Part shown: positions 25,760 through 34,819 of the stretch, piece after piece | Numbering within the stretch: position 1 is the first letter of the stretch | Layout of the letters: the number at the start of each line of letters is the position of its first letter | From: Streptomyces sp. MspMP-M5 | Lineage (GTDB): Bacteria; Actinomycetota; Actinomycetes; Streptomycetales; Streptomycetaceae | Direction: 5' to 3' | DNA length: 64,000 nucleotides | Assembly (NCBI RefSeq): GCF_000373585.1 | Contig: NZ_KB891854.1 | Span: 410,974 to 474,973, forward strand | The notes under the pieces: generated by a model | Database searches by the model: none | The model's input: only the letters and a program-made list of their open reading frames with translations | What the model was told of the DNA's origin: nothing | Position numbers and translations under genes: made by a program

Positions 25760-26995
25760 TCACCTCAAGCCCGGCACCGCGTCCCTGGTCACCGGGCAGC
25801 TCATACAGCGCGGCCCGCCGCGGCCCCGGCCCAGTTCGCTCCCGGGGATCGTGATCACCTCGATGCCGCGCTTGCGCAGAAAGGTGTTGGTGGTGACGTT
25901 GCGCTCGTAGGCGACCACGACGCCCGGCTCCACCGCCAGCACGTTGCAGCCGTCGTCCCACTGCTCGCGCTCGGCCGAGTGCACGTCCTGGGTCGCGGTG
26001 AGCACCCGGATGTCGGCGAGGCCGAGGGAGGACGCTATGGCGCGGTGCATGTGCTCCGGCGGATGGTCGGTGACCTTGAGGTCCTGCGCGCCGGCGCCCG
26101 GTTCGATGGTGTACGAGCGGAGCATGCCCAGGCCCTCGTACTGGGTGAAGGTGTCCCCGTCGATCATGGTCATCACGGTGTCCAGGTGCATGAACGCCCG
26201 TCGCTTGGGCATGTCCAGCGCCACGATCGTCTGCGCGGACCCCGCCGCGAACAGCCCCCTGGCCAGCAGTTCCACCGCCTGGGGCGTGGTGCGTTCGCTC
26301 ATGCCGATCAGCACCGCGCCGTTGCCCAGGACGAGGACGTCGCCGCCCTCGATCGTCGAGGGGAAGTCCGCCTGGCCGTCCGACCAGACGTGGAAGGACT
26401 TGTCGCGGAAGAGCGGGTGGTGGTGGTAGATGGCCTCGTAGTGCACGGTCTCGCGCTGCCGGGCGGGCCAGCGCATCGAGTTGATCGACACCCCGTCGTA
26501 GATCCAGGCGGAGGTGTCGCGGGTGAAGAGGTGGTTGGGCAGCGGGCCCAGCAGGAAGTCGTCCAGGTCCATCACATGGAAGCGGACCGAGGTGGGTTCC
26601 GGGTGGCGTTCCAGGAACTCGCGCTTGGTCATCCCGCCGACCAGCGCCTCGACGAGTTCGGGCACCGGCATCTCGTCGAACGCCGCCCGCAGGTGGTCGG
26701 TCGCCAGCGGCCCGTACTCCTTCTCGTCGAAGACCCGGTCCAGGACCAGCCTGCGGGCCTCGGGGATCTGCAGGCTCTCGGCCAGCAGATCCCCGAAGAG
26801 GTGCACTTCGATGCCCCGGTCGCGGAGCACGTCCGCGAACCCGTCGTGCTCGGCCCGGGCCCGCCGCACCCACAGCACGTCATCGAAGAGCAAGGTGTCC
26901 TTGTTGGACGGGGTGAGCCGCTTCAGCTCCAGATCGGGGCGGTGCAGGATCACCCGGCGCAGCCGCCCGGCCTCTGAGTCGACATGGAATCCCAT
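25760..26995 (-). CDS. arcA: arginine deiminase
   Basis: 411 aa. Hydrolyses arginine to citrulline and ammonia. Seen: [91 protein letters not shown], and the catalytic Cys in CMSCPV (residue ~400). Length is normal. The start ATG follows GGGGAG with no spacing, so translation may be unusual. A duplicated 20-bp element stands immediately upstream. Confidence 0.95.
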   Translation of the reverse strand: MGFHVDSEAGRLRRVILHRPDLELKRLTPSNKDTLLFDDVLWVRRARAEHDGFADVLRDRGIEVHLFGDLLAESLQIPEARRLVLDRVFDEKEYGPLATDHLRAAFDEMPVPELVEALVGGMTKREFLERHPEPTSVRFHVMDLDDFLLGPLPNHLFTRDTSAWIYDGVSINSMRWPARQRETVHYEAIYHHHPLFRDKSFHVWSDGQADFPSTIEGGDVLVLGNGAVLIGMSERTTPQAVELLARGLFAAGSAQTIVALDMPKRRAFMHLDTVMTMIDGDTFTQYEGLGMLRSYTIEPGAGAQDLKVTDHPPEHMHRAIASSLGLADIRVLTATQDVHSAEREQWDDGCNVLAVEPGVVVAYERNVTTNTFLRKRGIEVITIPGSELGRGRGGPRCMSCPVTRDAVPGLR

Positions 26996-27000
26996 CTCCC

Positions 27001-27040
27001 CATCTTGTCGGCTCCGACGGCATCTTGTCGGCTCCGACGG
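27001..27040. repeat. perfect 20-bp tandem duplication before arcA
   Basis: CATCTTGTCGGCTCCGACGG occurs twice head to tail. Each copy contains the inverted repeat GTCGG-CT-CCGAC, so two identical dyads stand two helical turns apart, directly upstream of the arcA start. Candidate double operator. Confidence 0.7.
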
Positions 27041-27180
27041 CCGGACGTCGGGACTCAGGGGGACGTCGAGACTCGGGGGGGACGTCGAGACTCGGGGGGG
27101 CGTCGGGACTCGGGGGGGGTCGGGACTCGGGCGGGTCGGGACTCGGGGGGGGCGGGACTCGGGGGATGTCGAGACCGCCT
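27041..27180. repeat. degenerate G-rich tandem repeats
   Basis: About seven diverged copies of a 15-20-bp unit built on GTCGRGACTCGGGGG, with G runs of 3-8. They fill the space between arcA and the MFS gene. The G runs could form quadruplexes; slippage-driven expansion is likely. No gene is supported here. Confidence 0.65.
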
Positions 27181-27256
27181 CGCATCCGTCTACCGCCGCG
27201 CCCCTGCCCCCGCTCCCGTCCACCGCCGCCCGCCGCCGGCCGCCGGCCAACCCGAT

Positions 27257-28768
27257 CTACCCCCGCCCCTCCCTGCCCCGCCGCAGGGTCAGCGCCGCCG
27301 CCACCGCGGCCGCCGAGGTCACCGCCGCGATGATCCAGCCGCCGCGCAGCGCCCCCAGGTCCGGGTGCGGCCGGCCGCCCATGGTGGCGACCAGGACGGC
27401 GACGCCGAGCGCGGTACCGGCCTGCCGGGACACCATCAACACACCCGACCCTAGGGAGAGTTGGCTGCTCGGCAGCGACCCCGCGGCGGCGAACATCACC
27501 GGCTGGTAGAGCCCGGTGCCGAGCCCGGCGAAGAGCAAACCGGGCAGAAACCGCACCGCGTAGTGCGTCCCCCCGCTCCCGTCGCCAGCCAGCACGATCC
27601 ACCACAGCGCCGCCGCCACGAAGCACAGCGCGCCGATCACCGCCGTCCCCCGGCCGCCGATCGCCCCGACGATCCGGCCCGAGACCGCCGAGACCACCAG
27701 TACGGCCAGCGGCCAGGGCGCCATCGCCAGCCCAGCCGTCCGCACCGAGTAGTGCCAGACGTCGGTGAACAGCAGGCTCGCGGCGAGCATCATCGCCCCG
27801 TAGGCGACGAAGTAGCTCAGCAGCCCCAGGGTGGCCGGGGTGAAGCCGGGTGTACGGAAGAGCACCGGGTGCACGACGGGCTGTTCGGCCCGCCGGACGT
27901 GGCGGACGCCCAGTACGCCCGCCAGTACACCGGCGGCCAACACGGCGAGCGTGGCCGGGGCGGTGTACCCCCACTCCGGGGCCTCGACGAACGCGGTGAC
28001 CAGCCCGCCGACGCACACCAGCACCAGCGCCGTCCCCGGCAGGTCGAGCGCCTGCCGCGGCCCGCGCACCGACCGGGGCAGCAGCCGGACGCCCGCGCCG
28101 ACCGCGAGCAGCACCACGGGGACGTTGATCAGGAAGATCAGCCGCCAGTCGGCCGCGGCGAGCAGCCCGCCGAGCACCGGCCCGGAACTCGCCGCCACCG
28201 CGCTGACCGCCGTCCACGCGCCGACCGCGGTGGCCCGCTCGCGGGCCGGGAAGGCGGGCAGCGCGAGGGAGAGCGAGGTGGGGATCAGGACCGCGGCGGC
28301 CGCGCCCTGCACCACCCGGGCCACGACCAGCAGTGCGAGCGTGGGGGCCGCGCCGCAGGCCGCCGAGGCCAGACCGAACAGCACCATGCCGATCAGGAAG
28401 CAGCGCCGCCGCCCGGCCTCGTCGGCCAACCGGCCGGCGGGTACCAGGAGCGCGGCGAGCACGACGGTGTAGCCGTTGAGCACCCAGGAGAGCGTGGAGG
28501 CCGGCGCCGGTGCGAAGTCCTGGCCGATCGCCGGGAAGGCGATGGTGACCGCGATCAGGTCGAGTACGGCCAGGAACTGCGCCGCGGAGGCGATCGCCAG
28601 GATCAGCCAGCGACGGGGGTGGGGAGCTTCGCCGGTGTCAGCGGTGCTCGTCGTGGTGGCGCTCGCAGAGGCAGTAGTGCTCGTGGTGGCGGTGTCGGTG
28701 GGGTGGGCAGCGGGGCTCGCGCCCGTGGGCGCACTCGTCCCCCGGCCGCCCAGATGAGGAGTGGTCAT
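27257..28768 (-). CDS. MFS exporter, DHA2 (14-helix) family
   Basis: 503 aa; the ATG (MTTPHLGG) follows the divergent operator region. A Ser/Thr-rich ~50-residue cytosolic leader is followed by RRWLILAIASAAQFLAVLDLIAVTIAFPAIG (helix 1 with the family D), GRLADEAGRRR (motif A) and [18 protein letters not shown] and GPVLGGLLAAADWRLIFLINVP (motif C region). About 14 helices are predicted. It exports an unidentified compound, probably under control of the divergent GlxA-type regulator. Confidence 0.9.
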   Translation of the reverse strand: MTTPHLGGRGTSAPTGASPAAHPTDTATTSTTASASATTTSTADTGEAPHPRRWLILAIASAAQFLAVLDLIAVTIAFPAIGQDFAPAPASTLSWVLNGYTVVLAALLVPAGRLADEAGRRRCFLIGMVLFGLASAACGAAPTLALLVVARVVQGAAAAVLIPTSLSLALPAFPARERATAVGAWTAVSAVAASSGPVLGGLLAAADWRLIFLINVPVVLLAVGAGVRLLPRSVRGPRQALDLPGTALVLVCVGGLVTAFVEAPEWGYTAPATLAVLAAGVLAGVLGVRHVRRAEQPVVHPVLFRTPGFTPATLGLLSYFVAYGAMMLAASLLFTDVWHYSVRTAGLAMAPWPLAVLVVSAVSGRIVGAIGGRGTAVIGALCFVAAALWWIVLAGDGSGGTHYAVRFLPGLLFAGLGTGLYQPVMFAAAGSLPSSQLSLGSGVLMVSRQAGTALGVAVLVATMGGRPHPDLGALRGGWIIAAVTSAAAVAAALTLRRGREGRG

Positions 28769-28805
28769 GTCGATCAAGCATCGGCCCGACGCTCCCCCGC
28801 CACGA

Positions 28806-28821
28806 GTGGCAGTACTGCCAC
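28806..28821. promoter_or_regulatory. perfect palindrome in the MFS/GlxA divergent region
   Basis: GTGGCAGTACTGCCAC is a perfect 16-bp palindrome; a further half site CTGCCAC is at 28836-28842 (within ATTTCTGCCACG). It sits mid-way between the divergent start codons and is the likely site of the GlxA-type regulator. Confidence 0.65.
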
Positions 28822-28873
28822 CACCCGCTACATTTCTGCCACGCAATCCCCCGCACTCTGCGACACTCGCGCC

Positions 28874-29839
28874 ATGCCTTCGCTCGCGATCGCCGTCACC
28901 GCCGGAATGCCGTTCTTCGAACTCGCCGTGCCCTGCCACATCTTCGGCTTCGACCGCCTCCGGCCGCCTCCGGACTGGTACGACCTCCGGGTGTGCGTGA
29001 TCGGCGGCCAGGAAGGCGAAACGAGCCTCGCCGGCGCGTGGTTCAGCACCCGGGCCCCGTACGGCGTCGCGGAGTTGGTCTCCGCCGACACGGTCATCGT
29101 CCCGGCCTCCGCGGACGTCCACGGCGACCCGCCGGACCAACTCGTCGACGCCCTACGCGAGGCCCACCGCCGCGGCGCACGCGTGGTCTCGTTCTGCTCG
29201 GGCGCCTTCACCCTCGCCGCGGCCGGGCTGCTCGACGGCCGGACCGCCGCCACGCACTGGATGTACGCGGCGCTGCTCGCCGAGCGCTATCCGGCGGTGA
29301 GCGTGGACCCGGCGGTGCTCTACGTCGACCACGGGGACGTGCTCACCGGCGCGGGCGCCACCGCCTCCATCGACGTCTGCCTGCACCTCATCCGCGAGGA
29401 CTTCGGTACGGAGGTCGCCAACTCCCTCGCCCGGCAACTGGTCGCACCCGCGCACCGCCCCGGCGGCCAGGCACAGTACATCGAGACGCCGCTGCCCGAA
29501 CGCCGCGACGACTCCCTCGCGCCGGTCCTGCACTGGGCCACCGAACGGCTCCGCGAGCCGCTGACCGTCGCCGACCTCGCCCGGCACGCGCACACCAGCC
29601 CACGCACCCTCGTACGGCGCTTCCACGCCACGACCGGGACCACGCCGATGCAGTGGCTGCAGTCCCAACGGATCGCCCGGGCCCGTGAGTTGCTGGAGAG
29701 CACCGACCTGCCGGTGGACCGGGTGGCGGAGGTCGCCGGCCTGGGGACGGCCGCCAACCTCCGCCGCCACTTCACCCGCGCGATGGGCGTCCCCCCGGTC
29801 GACTACCGACGCACCTACCGGGCGACACGGGTGGCGTGA
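28874..29839 (+). CDS. GlxA/FtrA-type regulator (DJ-1/PfpI plus AraC domains)
   Basis: 321 aa. Residues ~1-190 form a DJ-1/PfpI-like domain, with the nucleophile-elbow segment VVSFCSGAFTLAAAGLL and ATHWMYAALLAERYPAV. Residues ~215-315 form two AraC helix-turn-helices (LTVADLARHAHTSPRTLVRRFHATTGTTPMQWLQSQRIARARELLESTDLPVDRVAEVAGLGTAANLRRHF). This architecture is typical of GlxA-family activators. Divergent from the MFS gene, its presumed target. Confidence 0.93.
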   Translation: MPSLAIAVTAGMPFFELAVPCHIFGFDRLRPPPDWYDLRVCVIGGQEGETSLAGAWFSTRAPYGVAELVSADTVIVPASADVHGDPPDQLVDALREAHRRGARVVSFCSGAFTLAAAGLLDGRTAATHWMYAALLAERYPAVSVDPAVLYVDHGDVLTGAGATASIDVCLHLIREDFGTEVANSLARQLVAPAHRPGGQAQYIETPLPERRDDSLAPVLHWATERLREPLTVADLARHAHTSPRTLVRRFHATTGTTPMQWLQSQRIARARELLESTDLPVDRVAEVAGLGTAANLRRHFTRAMGVPPVDYRRTYRATRVA

Positions 29840-29913
29840 ATCCACCACCGGCACCACCCGCGCCGTCGGAACCGACGGCGCGGGCCACGCCCGAGCCCCG
29901 CTGTGCCCCGTCC

Positions 29914-32900
29914 CTACAGCCGCGGGTCCACCGGCTCCGACTCCAGCGCGAGCACCGCGAAGACGGCCTCGTGCACCCGCCAGAGCGGTTCGCCCGCCGC
30001 CAGCCGGTCGAGCGCCTCCAGCCCCAGTGCGTATTCGCGCAGGGCCAGTGAACGCTTGTGACCGAGGTGGCGCACGCGCAGCCGCCGAAGGTTCTCCGGG
30101 CGGGTGTACTCCGGACCGTAGACGATCCGCAGGTACTCCCGGCCACGGCACTTGACGCCCGGCTGGACGAGCCGGCCGTCCGGCTGTCGGACCAGCGCCT
30201 GGACCGGCTTGACGACCATGCCCTCACCACCGTCGGCGGTCAGATCCAGCCACCACGCCACACCATCGGCGACCGAAGCCTCGTCCTCCGTGTCGACGAC
30301 CAGCCGCCGGGTCGGCGCCAGCAACCGTATTCGCTCGGCGGCGGACGCGGCAGGCACGGGCACCGGCACATTCGCACCCACGGAAGCCGTCACCACCTCG
30401 GGCACCTCAGCCGCCTCAGACGCCGCGGTCGCCGCGGTCGCCCCAGACTCCTCGGCCGCCTCAGCAGCCGGGCACGCTGCCGCCTCGTCCTGCGCCGCCG
30501 AAAGCGCCTCCTCGGCCGCTATCAGCCGGTCGATCAGGGCCAGTTGCTCGGTGTGCGGCAGATCGGCCAGGCTGCGGCCCTCGACGGCGAGTATCTGGAA
30601 CGGAGCGAGCCGCATCCCGGCCAACCCGGCGAGCCCCGGCGAGGACACCCCACCCGGCCAGTCACCCGGCCGGCCACCCAACGCCGCATCCCCGGACGAC
30701 ACCGGCCCGCCGGCCGACACCGGCTCCTCAGCCGACTCCGGCTCCTCGGACGACACCGGCTCCTCCGACGGCACCGACTCCCCCACCCGCCAGCAGTAGC
30801 GCCGGTACGCATCGGTGAACGCCGCGGCGTCGGCGGCCCGGCCCCGCTGCCGGTCGAGCAGCTCGGCCACCTCCACGCCACGGGCGGCCGCCGTCTCCAG
30901 TGCGCCCAGCACCCCCGGAAACACCGCCCGCGACGCCGCCCCGACCGCCGCGTACTGCGTACGCAACAGCCCCGTCGCCTTGAGCGACCACGGCATCAAC
31001 TCGGCGTCCAGCAGCAGCCAGTCGGTGTCCAGCTCCGCCCACAGCCCGGCCCGGCCCACGCAGTCGCGGACCCGCCGCACTATCCGCTCGGTCGTCTCCC
31101 GATCGTCGAAGAACGGCCGTCCGGTGCGGGTGTACAGGGCGCCCGACACCCCTCCGTCCACCACCCCGAACCGCTCACGGGCCACCGCCTCGTCCCGGCA
31201 GACCAGCACCACCGCCCGGGAACCCATGTGCTTCTCCTCGCACACCACTTCGCGGACGCCGGCCGCGCGGTACTCGGCGAACGCCTCCCGCGGATGCTCC
31301 AGAAAGCCCTCGCCGCGCGCGTCGGCCTCGCCCTCCTGGGCGGTGGCGCAGGGCGCCATGGTCGGCGGAAGATACGGCAGCAGCCGCGGATCCGTCGCGA
31401 AGCGGCTCATCACCTCCAGAGCGGCGGCGGCGTTCTCCTCCCGCACAGCGAGGCGGCCCATGTGACGGGTCTCCACGGCCCGCCGGCCGGTCACATCTCC
31501 CAGATCCAGCGGCCGGCCGTCCGCCCCGCCCGGCGCCTCCGTGGCCAGCGGCCTGGCGGGCTCGTACCAGACGCGCTCCGCCGCAACGTCCACCAGCTCG
31601 CGCTCCGGCCAGCGCAGCGCGGTCAGCTTCCCGCCGAAGACACAGCCGGTGTCCAGGCAGATGGTGTTGTTCAGCCAGCCGGCACGCGGGGTCGGCGTGT
31701 GGCCGTAGACGACGGCGGCCCGGCCGCGGTACTCCTCCGCCCAGGGGTACCGCACGGGCAGGCCGAACTCGTCGGTCTCGCCCGTCGTGTCGCCGTACAG
31801 CGCGAACGACCGCACCCGGCCCGACGTACGGCCGTGGTACTTCTCCGGCAACCCGGCGTGGCACACCACCAATCCACCCCCGTCCAGGACGTAGTGACTG
31901 ACCAGTCCCCGAATGAACTCCGCGACCCCCGCGCGGAACGTCTCGTCCTCCTTCTCCAACTGCTCGACCGTCTCGGCGAGTCCGTGCGTGTGCTGAACAG
32001 CCCGACCCTTCAGATAACGTCCGAGCTTGTTCTCATGATTCCCGGACACACACAATCCGTGACCGGATGCCACCATTCCTGTCACCAGCCGCAGCACACC
32101 GGGGCTGTCCGGCCCCCGGTCGACGAGGTCGCCGACGAAGACCGCCGTACGGCCCGCGGGGTGCACCGCGTCCACGGCCCGCCCCTGCGCGTCGCGCGTC
32201 AGCTCGTAGCCGAGCCGGCCGAGCAGCGTCTCCAGCTCGGAGCGGCACCCGTGGACATCACCGATGATGTCGAACGGCCCGGTGAGGTGCCGCAGGTCGT
32301 TGAACCGCCGCTCCCGGACGATCTCCGCCGCCCCGATCTCCCGCTCGCCGCGCAGGACGTGCACCTTGCGGAAGCCCTCGCGCTCCAACCTGCCCAGCGA
32401 GCGCCGCAGTTCGCGCTGGTGCCGCTGGATGACGCGCCGCGGCAGTCCGGCCCGGTCGGAGCGCGCCGCGTTGCGCTCGGCACAGACCTGCTCCGGCACG
32501 TCCAGCACGATCGCCACCGGCAGGACATCGTGCTCGCGCGCCAGCCGCACCAGCTGCGCACGCGATTCCGCCTGCACATTGGTGGCGTCCACCACCGTCA
32601 GTCGCCCGGCCGCGAGCCGCTTGCCCACGATGAAGTGCAGCACCTCGAACGCGTCCCCACTGGCGGACTGATCGTTCTCGTCGTCGCTGACCAGCCCCCG
32701 GCAGAAGTCCGACGAGATCACCTCGGTCGGCTTGAAGTGCCGGGCGGCGAACGTCGACTTACCCGAGCCGGTCGCTCCGACCAGCACCACCAGCGACAGA
32801 TCGGGCACAGCCAGCGAACGCCCCGCCCGGCGGGTCACGGAGGACGCCCCCTCGCCGGCCAACCGCACACCAGGCAGCCGCTCGGGCCGGAACGAGGCCC

Positions 32901-32919
32901 CACTGCTTACGTCACTCAT
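29914..32919 (-). CDS. polynucleotide kinase-phosphatase (RNA repair Pnkp)
   Basis: 1001 aa; the ATG follows AGGAAGGGG by 7 bases and overlaps the hen1 stop by 8 bases. Three modules: 5'-kinase with P-loop GATGSGKST (49-57); Mn-dependent phosphatase with GDVHGC (220-225), GDLVDRG (263-269) and GNHE (293-296); and a ligase-like adenylyltransferase with nucleotidyl Lys ~563 in CEEKHMGSR and GEGMVVKP near 900. Two low-complexity insertions (about 714-765, Ser/Glu/Pro; about 802-862, Ala/Glu) make it ~130 residues longer than the Clostridium enzyme. With Hen1 it repairs tRNAs cut by ribotoxins. Confidence 0.95.
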   Translation of the reverse strand: MSDVSSGASFRPERLPGVRLAGEGASSVTRRAGRSLAVPDLSLVVLVGATGSGKSTFAARHFKPTEVISSDFCRGLVSDDENDQSASGDAFEVLHFIVGKRLAAGRLTVVDATNVQAESRAQLVRLAREHDVLPVAIVLDVPEQVCAERNAARSDRAGLPRRVIQRHQRELRRSLGRLEREGFRKVHVLRGEREIGAAEIVRERRFNDLRHLTGPFDIIGDVHGCRSELETLLGRLGYELTRDAQGRAVDAVHPAGRTAVFVGDLVDRGPDSPGVLRLVTGMVASGHGLCVSGNHENKLGRYLKGRAVQHTHGLAETVEQLEKEDETFRAGVAEFIRGLVSHYVLDGGGLVVCHAGLPEKYHGRTSGRVRSFALYGDTTGETDEFGLPVRYPWAEEYRGRAAVVYGHTPTPRAGWLNNTICLDTGCVFGGKLTALRWPERELVDVAAERVWYEPARPLATEAPGGADGRPLDLGDVTGRRAVETRHMGRLAVREENAAAALEVMSRFATDPRLLPYLPPTMAPCATAQEGEADARGEGFLEHPREAFAEYRAAGVREVVCEEKHMGSRAVVLVCRDEAVARERFGVVDGGVSGALYTRTGRPFFDDRETTERIVRRVRDCVGRAGLWAELDTDWLLLDAELMPWSLKATGLLRTQYAAVGAASRAVFPGVLGALETAAARGVEVAELLDRQRGRAADAAAFTDAYRRYCWRVGESVPSEEPVSSEEPESAEEPVSAGGPVSSGDAALGGRPGDWPGGVSSPGLAGLAGMRLAPFQILAVEGRSLADLPHTEQLALIDRLIAAEEALSAAQDEAAACPAAEAAEESGATAATAASEAAEVPEVVTASVGANVPVPVPAASAAERIRLLAPTRRLVVDTEDEASVADGVAWWLDLTADGGEGMVVKPVQALVRQPDGRLVQPGVKCRGREYLRIVYGPEYTRPENLRRLRVRHLGHKRSLALREYALGLEALDRLAAGEPLWRVHEAVFAVLALESEPVDPRL

Positions 32920-34549
32920 GCCACCGCCCCTTCCTGCCACGCGCCCGGTCATCCCCGGACCCTTCACCGCCACTCACACTCACCCTCGCACCACTACTAC
33001 CGCTCACACCTCTATTACCGTTTACACCCTTCTTCCCTTCCCCGCGCCCGCCGCCGTCGGTACCGGCACCACCGCCGACACCACGACATCCATCACCACT
33101 GCCATCGCCACTCCCCTCCTGGACGAAGCACGCGAGCTGGGTGGGCGGCCCGACCTCCGGGTCCTCCGGCCCCACCGGGCCGAACGTCACCGCATAGCCG
33201 TGCCGCGCCGCGACCTCCGCCGCCCAGCGCCGGAACTCCTCCCGCGTCCACTCGAACCGGTGGTCCGCGTGCCGCACCCGCCCGGCGGGCAACGATTCCC
33301 AGCGCACGTTGTACTCGACGTTCGGGGTGGTCACCACGACCGTCCGGGGCCTGGCCGCCCCGAACACCGCATACTCCAGCGCCGGCAACCGCTCCGGGTC
33401 GACATGCTCGACGACCTCGCTGAGCACCGCCGCGTCGAAGCCCTTGAGCCGGTCGTCCGTGTAGGCCAGCGACCCCTGGACGAGCCGCACGCGCCGCGAC
33501 TGGCGCTCGGGCATCCGATCGAGGCGGAGCCGGCGCCCGGCCGCATGGAGCGCCCGCATCGACACGTCCATGCCGACGATCTCGATGAACTGCCCCTCCT
33601 TGAGGAGCGCACCGACCAACTGCCCCTGCCCACAGCCCAGATCGAGGACCCTGGCGGCCCCGGACGAGCGCAGCACGTCGAGGACGGCCTCGCGCCGCCG
33701 CACGGCGAGCGGGACCGGCTTCTCCTCGGTGTCGGTCTCCTCGTCCACCGCGTTGTCGATCTCCTCGACGGCCGCGTCGTCCACGTCGGCGAGCCGCTCC
33801 AGTTCCAGCCGCGCCATCGCCTCACGGGCCAGCGACCAGCGGCGGGCGAGATAGCGGCCGACGATGAGCTGCTGCTCCGGGTGATGCTCCAGCCAGCCCT
33901 CGCCGGCTCGCAACAGCTTGTCGACCTCGTCCGGCGTCACCCAGTAGTGCTTGGCGTCGTCCAGGACCGGCAGCAGCACATACAAGTGCCGCAGTGCGCG
34001 GGCGAGTTCGCGCTTTCCCTCCAGGACGAGCCGCACATAGCGCGAGTCACCCCACTCGGGAAAGGTCTCATCCAACGGCAGCGGCTCCGCCCGCACCGAC
34101 CAGCCCAACGGCCCGAACAGCCGCTCCACCAGCCCCGCACCACCCCGCGCGGGCAGCACCGGCACCTCGATGCGCAGCGGAAGCGGCTGCCGTGCCAACT
34201 CCGGACGGGCCGCACACTGCGCCCTCATCGCGCTCGCGAAGACGCTCCGCAACGCCACCGCCAGCAGCGACGACGCCGCATACGGCCGGTCGTTCACATA
34301 CCGCCCGAGCGCCGCATCCGGCGCCCCACCACGCCCCTTCCCCTTCCCCCGACGCACCAGGGCAATGGGATCGACCTCCAACAGCAGCGCCGCCGTGCAT
34401 CGTTCCGCCTCGGCCTGCGGATAGAAGACGTGCGCGGTGCCGTGCGACGTCGAGAACTGCTGCGCCTTCTCGGGATGCTTGTGCAGCAGAAACCCGAGGT
34501 CGGTCGCGGGACGATCGGCAGTACCGGTGGTGGTTATGGTCAGAAACAC
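32912..34549 (-). CDS. hen1: 3'-terminal RNA ribose 2'-O-methyltransferase Hen1
   Basis: 545 aa from a GTG (VFLTITTTG), the standard beginning of bacterial Hen1. The N-terminal domain (ATDLGFLLHKHPE, AHVFYPQAEAERCTAALLLEVDP) activates Pnkp for ligation. The C-terminal methyltransferase has the SAM motif VLDLGCGQGQLVGALL (~301-316) and the metal-binding ELSEVVEH-like segment (E378, E381, H382) plus H in HADHRFEW. It methylates the broken 3' end before sealing, preventing recutting at that site. The last ~65 residues are a Gly/Ser/Arg-rich tail. Confidence 0.95.
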   Translation of the reverse strand: MFLTITTTGTADRPATDLGFLLHKHPEKAQQFSTSHGTAHVFYPQAEAERCTAALLLEVDPIALVRRGKGKGRGGAPDAALGRYVNDRPYAASSLLAVALRSVFASAMRAQCAARPELARQPLPLRIEVPVLPARGGAGLVERLFGPLGWSVRAEPLPLDETFPEWGDSRYVRLVLEGKRELARALRHLYVLLPVLDDAKHYWVTPDEVDKLLRAGEGWLEHHPEQQLIVGRYLARRWSLAREAMARLELERLADVDDAAVEEIDNAVDEETDTEEKPVPLAVRRREAVLDVLRSSGAARVLDLGCGQGQLVGALLKEGQFIEIVGMDVSMRALHAAGRRLRLDRMPERQSRRVRLVQGSLAYTDDRLKGFDAAVLSEVVEHVDPERLPALEYAVFGAARPRTVVVTTPNVEYNVRWESLPAGRVRHADHRFEWTREEFRRWAAEVAARHGYAVTFGPVGPEDPEVGPPTQLACFVQEGSGDGSGDGCRGVGGGAGTDGGGRGEGKKGVNGNRGVSGSSGARVSVSGGEGSGDDRARGRKGRWHE

Positions 34550-34819
34550 GCCTTCAGTATCGGCCTGCGGGGTGTGCCTTCCCCAACGATTTTCCCAGGC
34601 CACCGCCTCCTTCCTCCGCTTCCCCCTCCCCCGCACCGGGCCCCGGCTGGGCGGCCACCACGGGCACCCGGCGCTGCAACAACCCCGACGCCGAGAACGG
34701 CCTACCAGCCGACTGCCCGCAAACCTGACCCAGCCCGGCCCAGCTCACCCCTTCGCAGCCCAGCCAAGCCCACCTCACCTCAGCTCAGCTCAGCTCAGCT
34801 CAGCCAAGAACAACCCGAC
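34550..34819. other. intergenic region with CAGCT repeats
   Basis: 270 bases between hen1 and the LLM oxidoreductase gene. It ends in a short pentanucleotide tandem, (CAGCT)4CAG at about 34781-34803. No gene or clear terminator seen. A GATACT element 6 bases before the hen1 GTG could be a -10 for a leaderless message. Confidence 0.45.
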
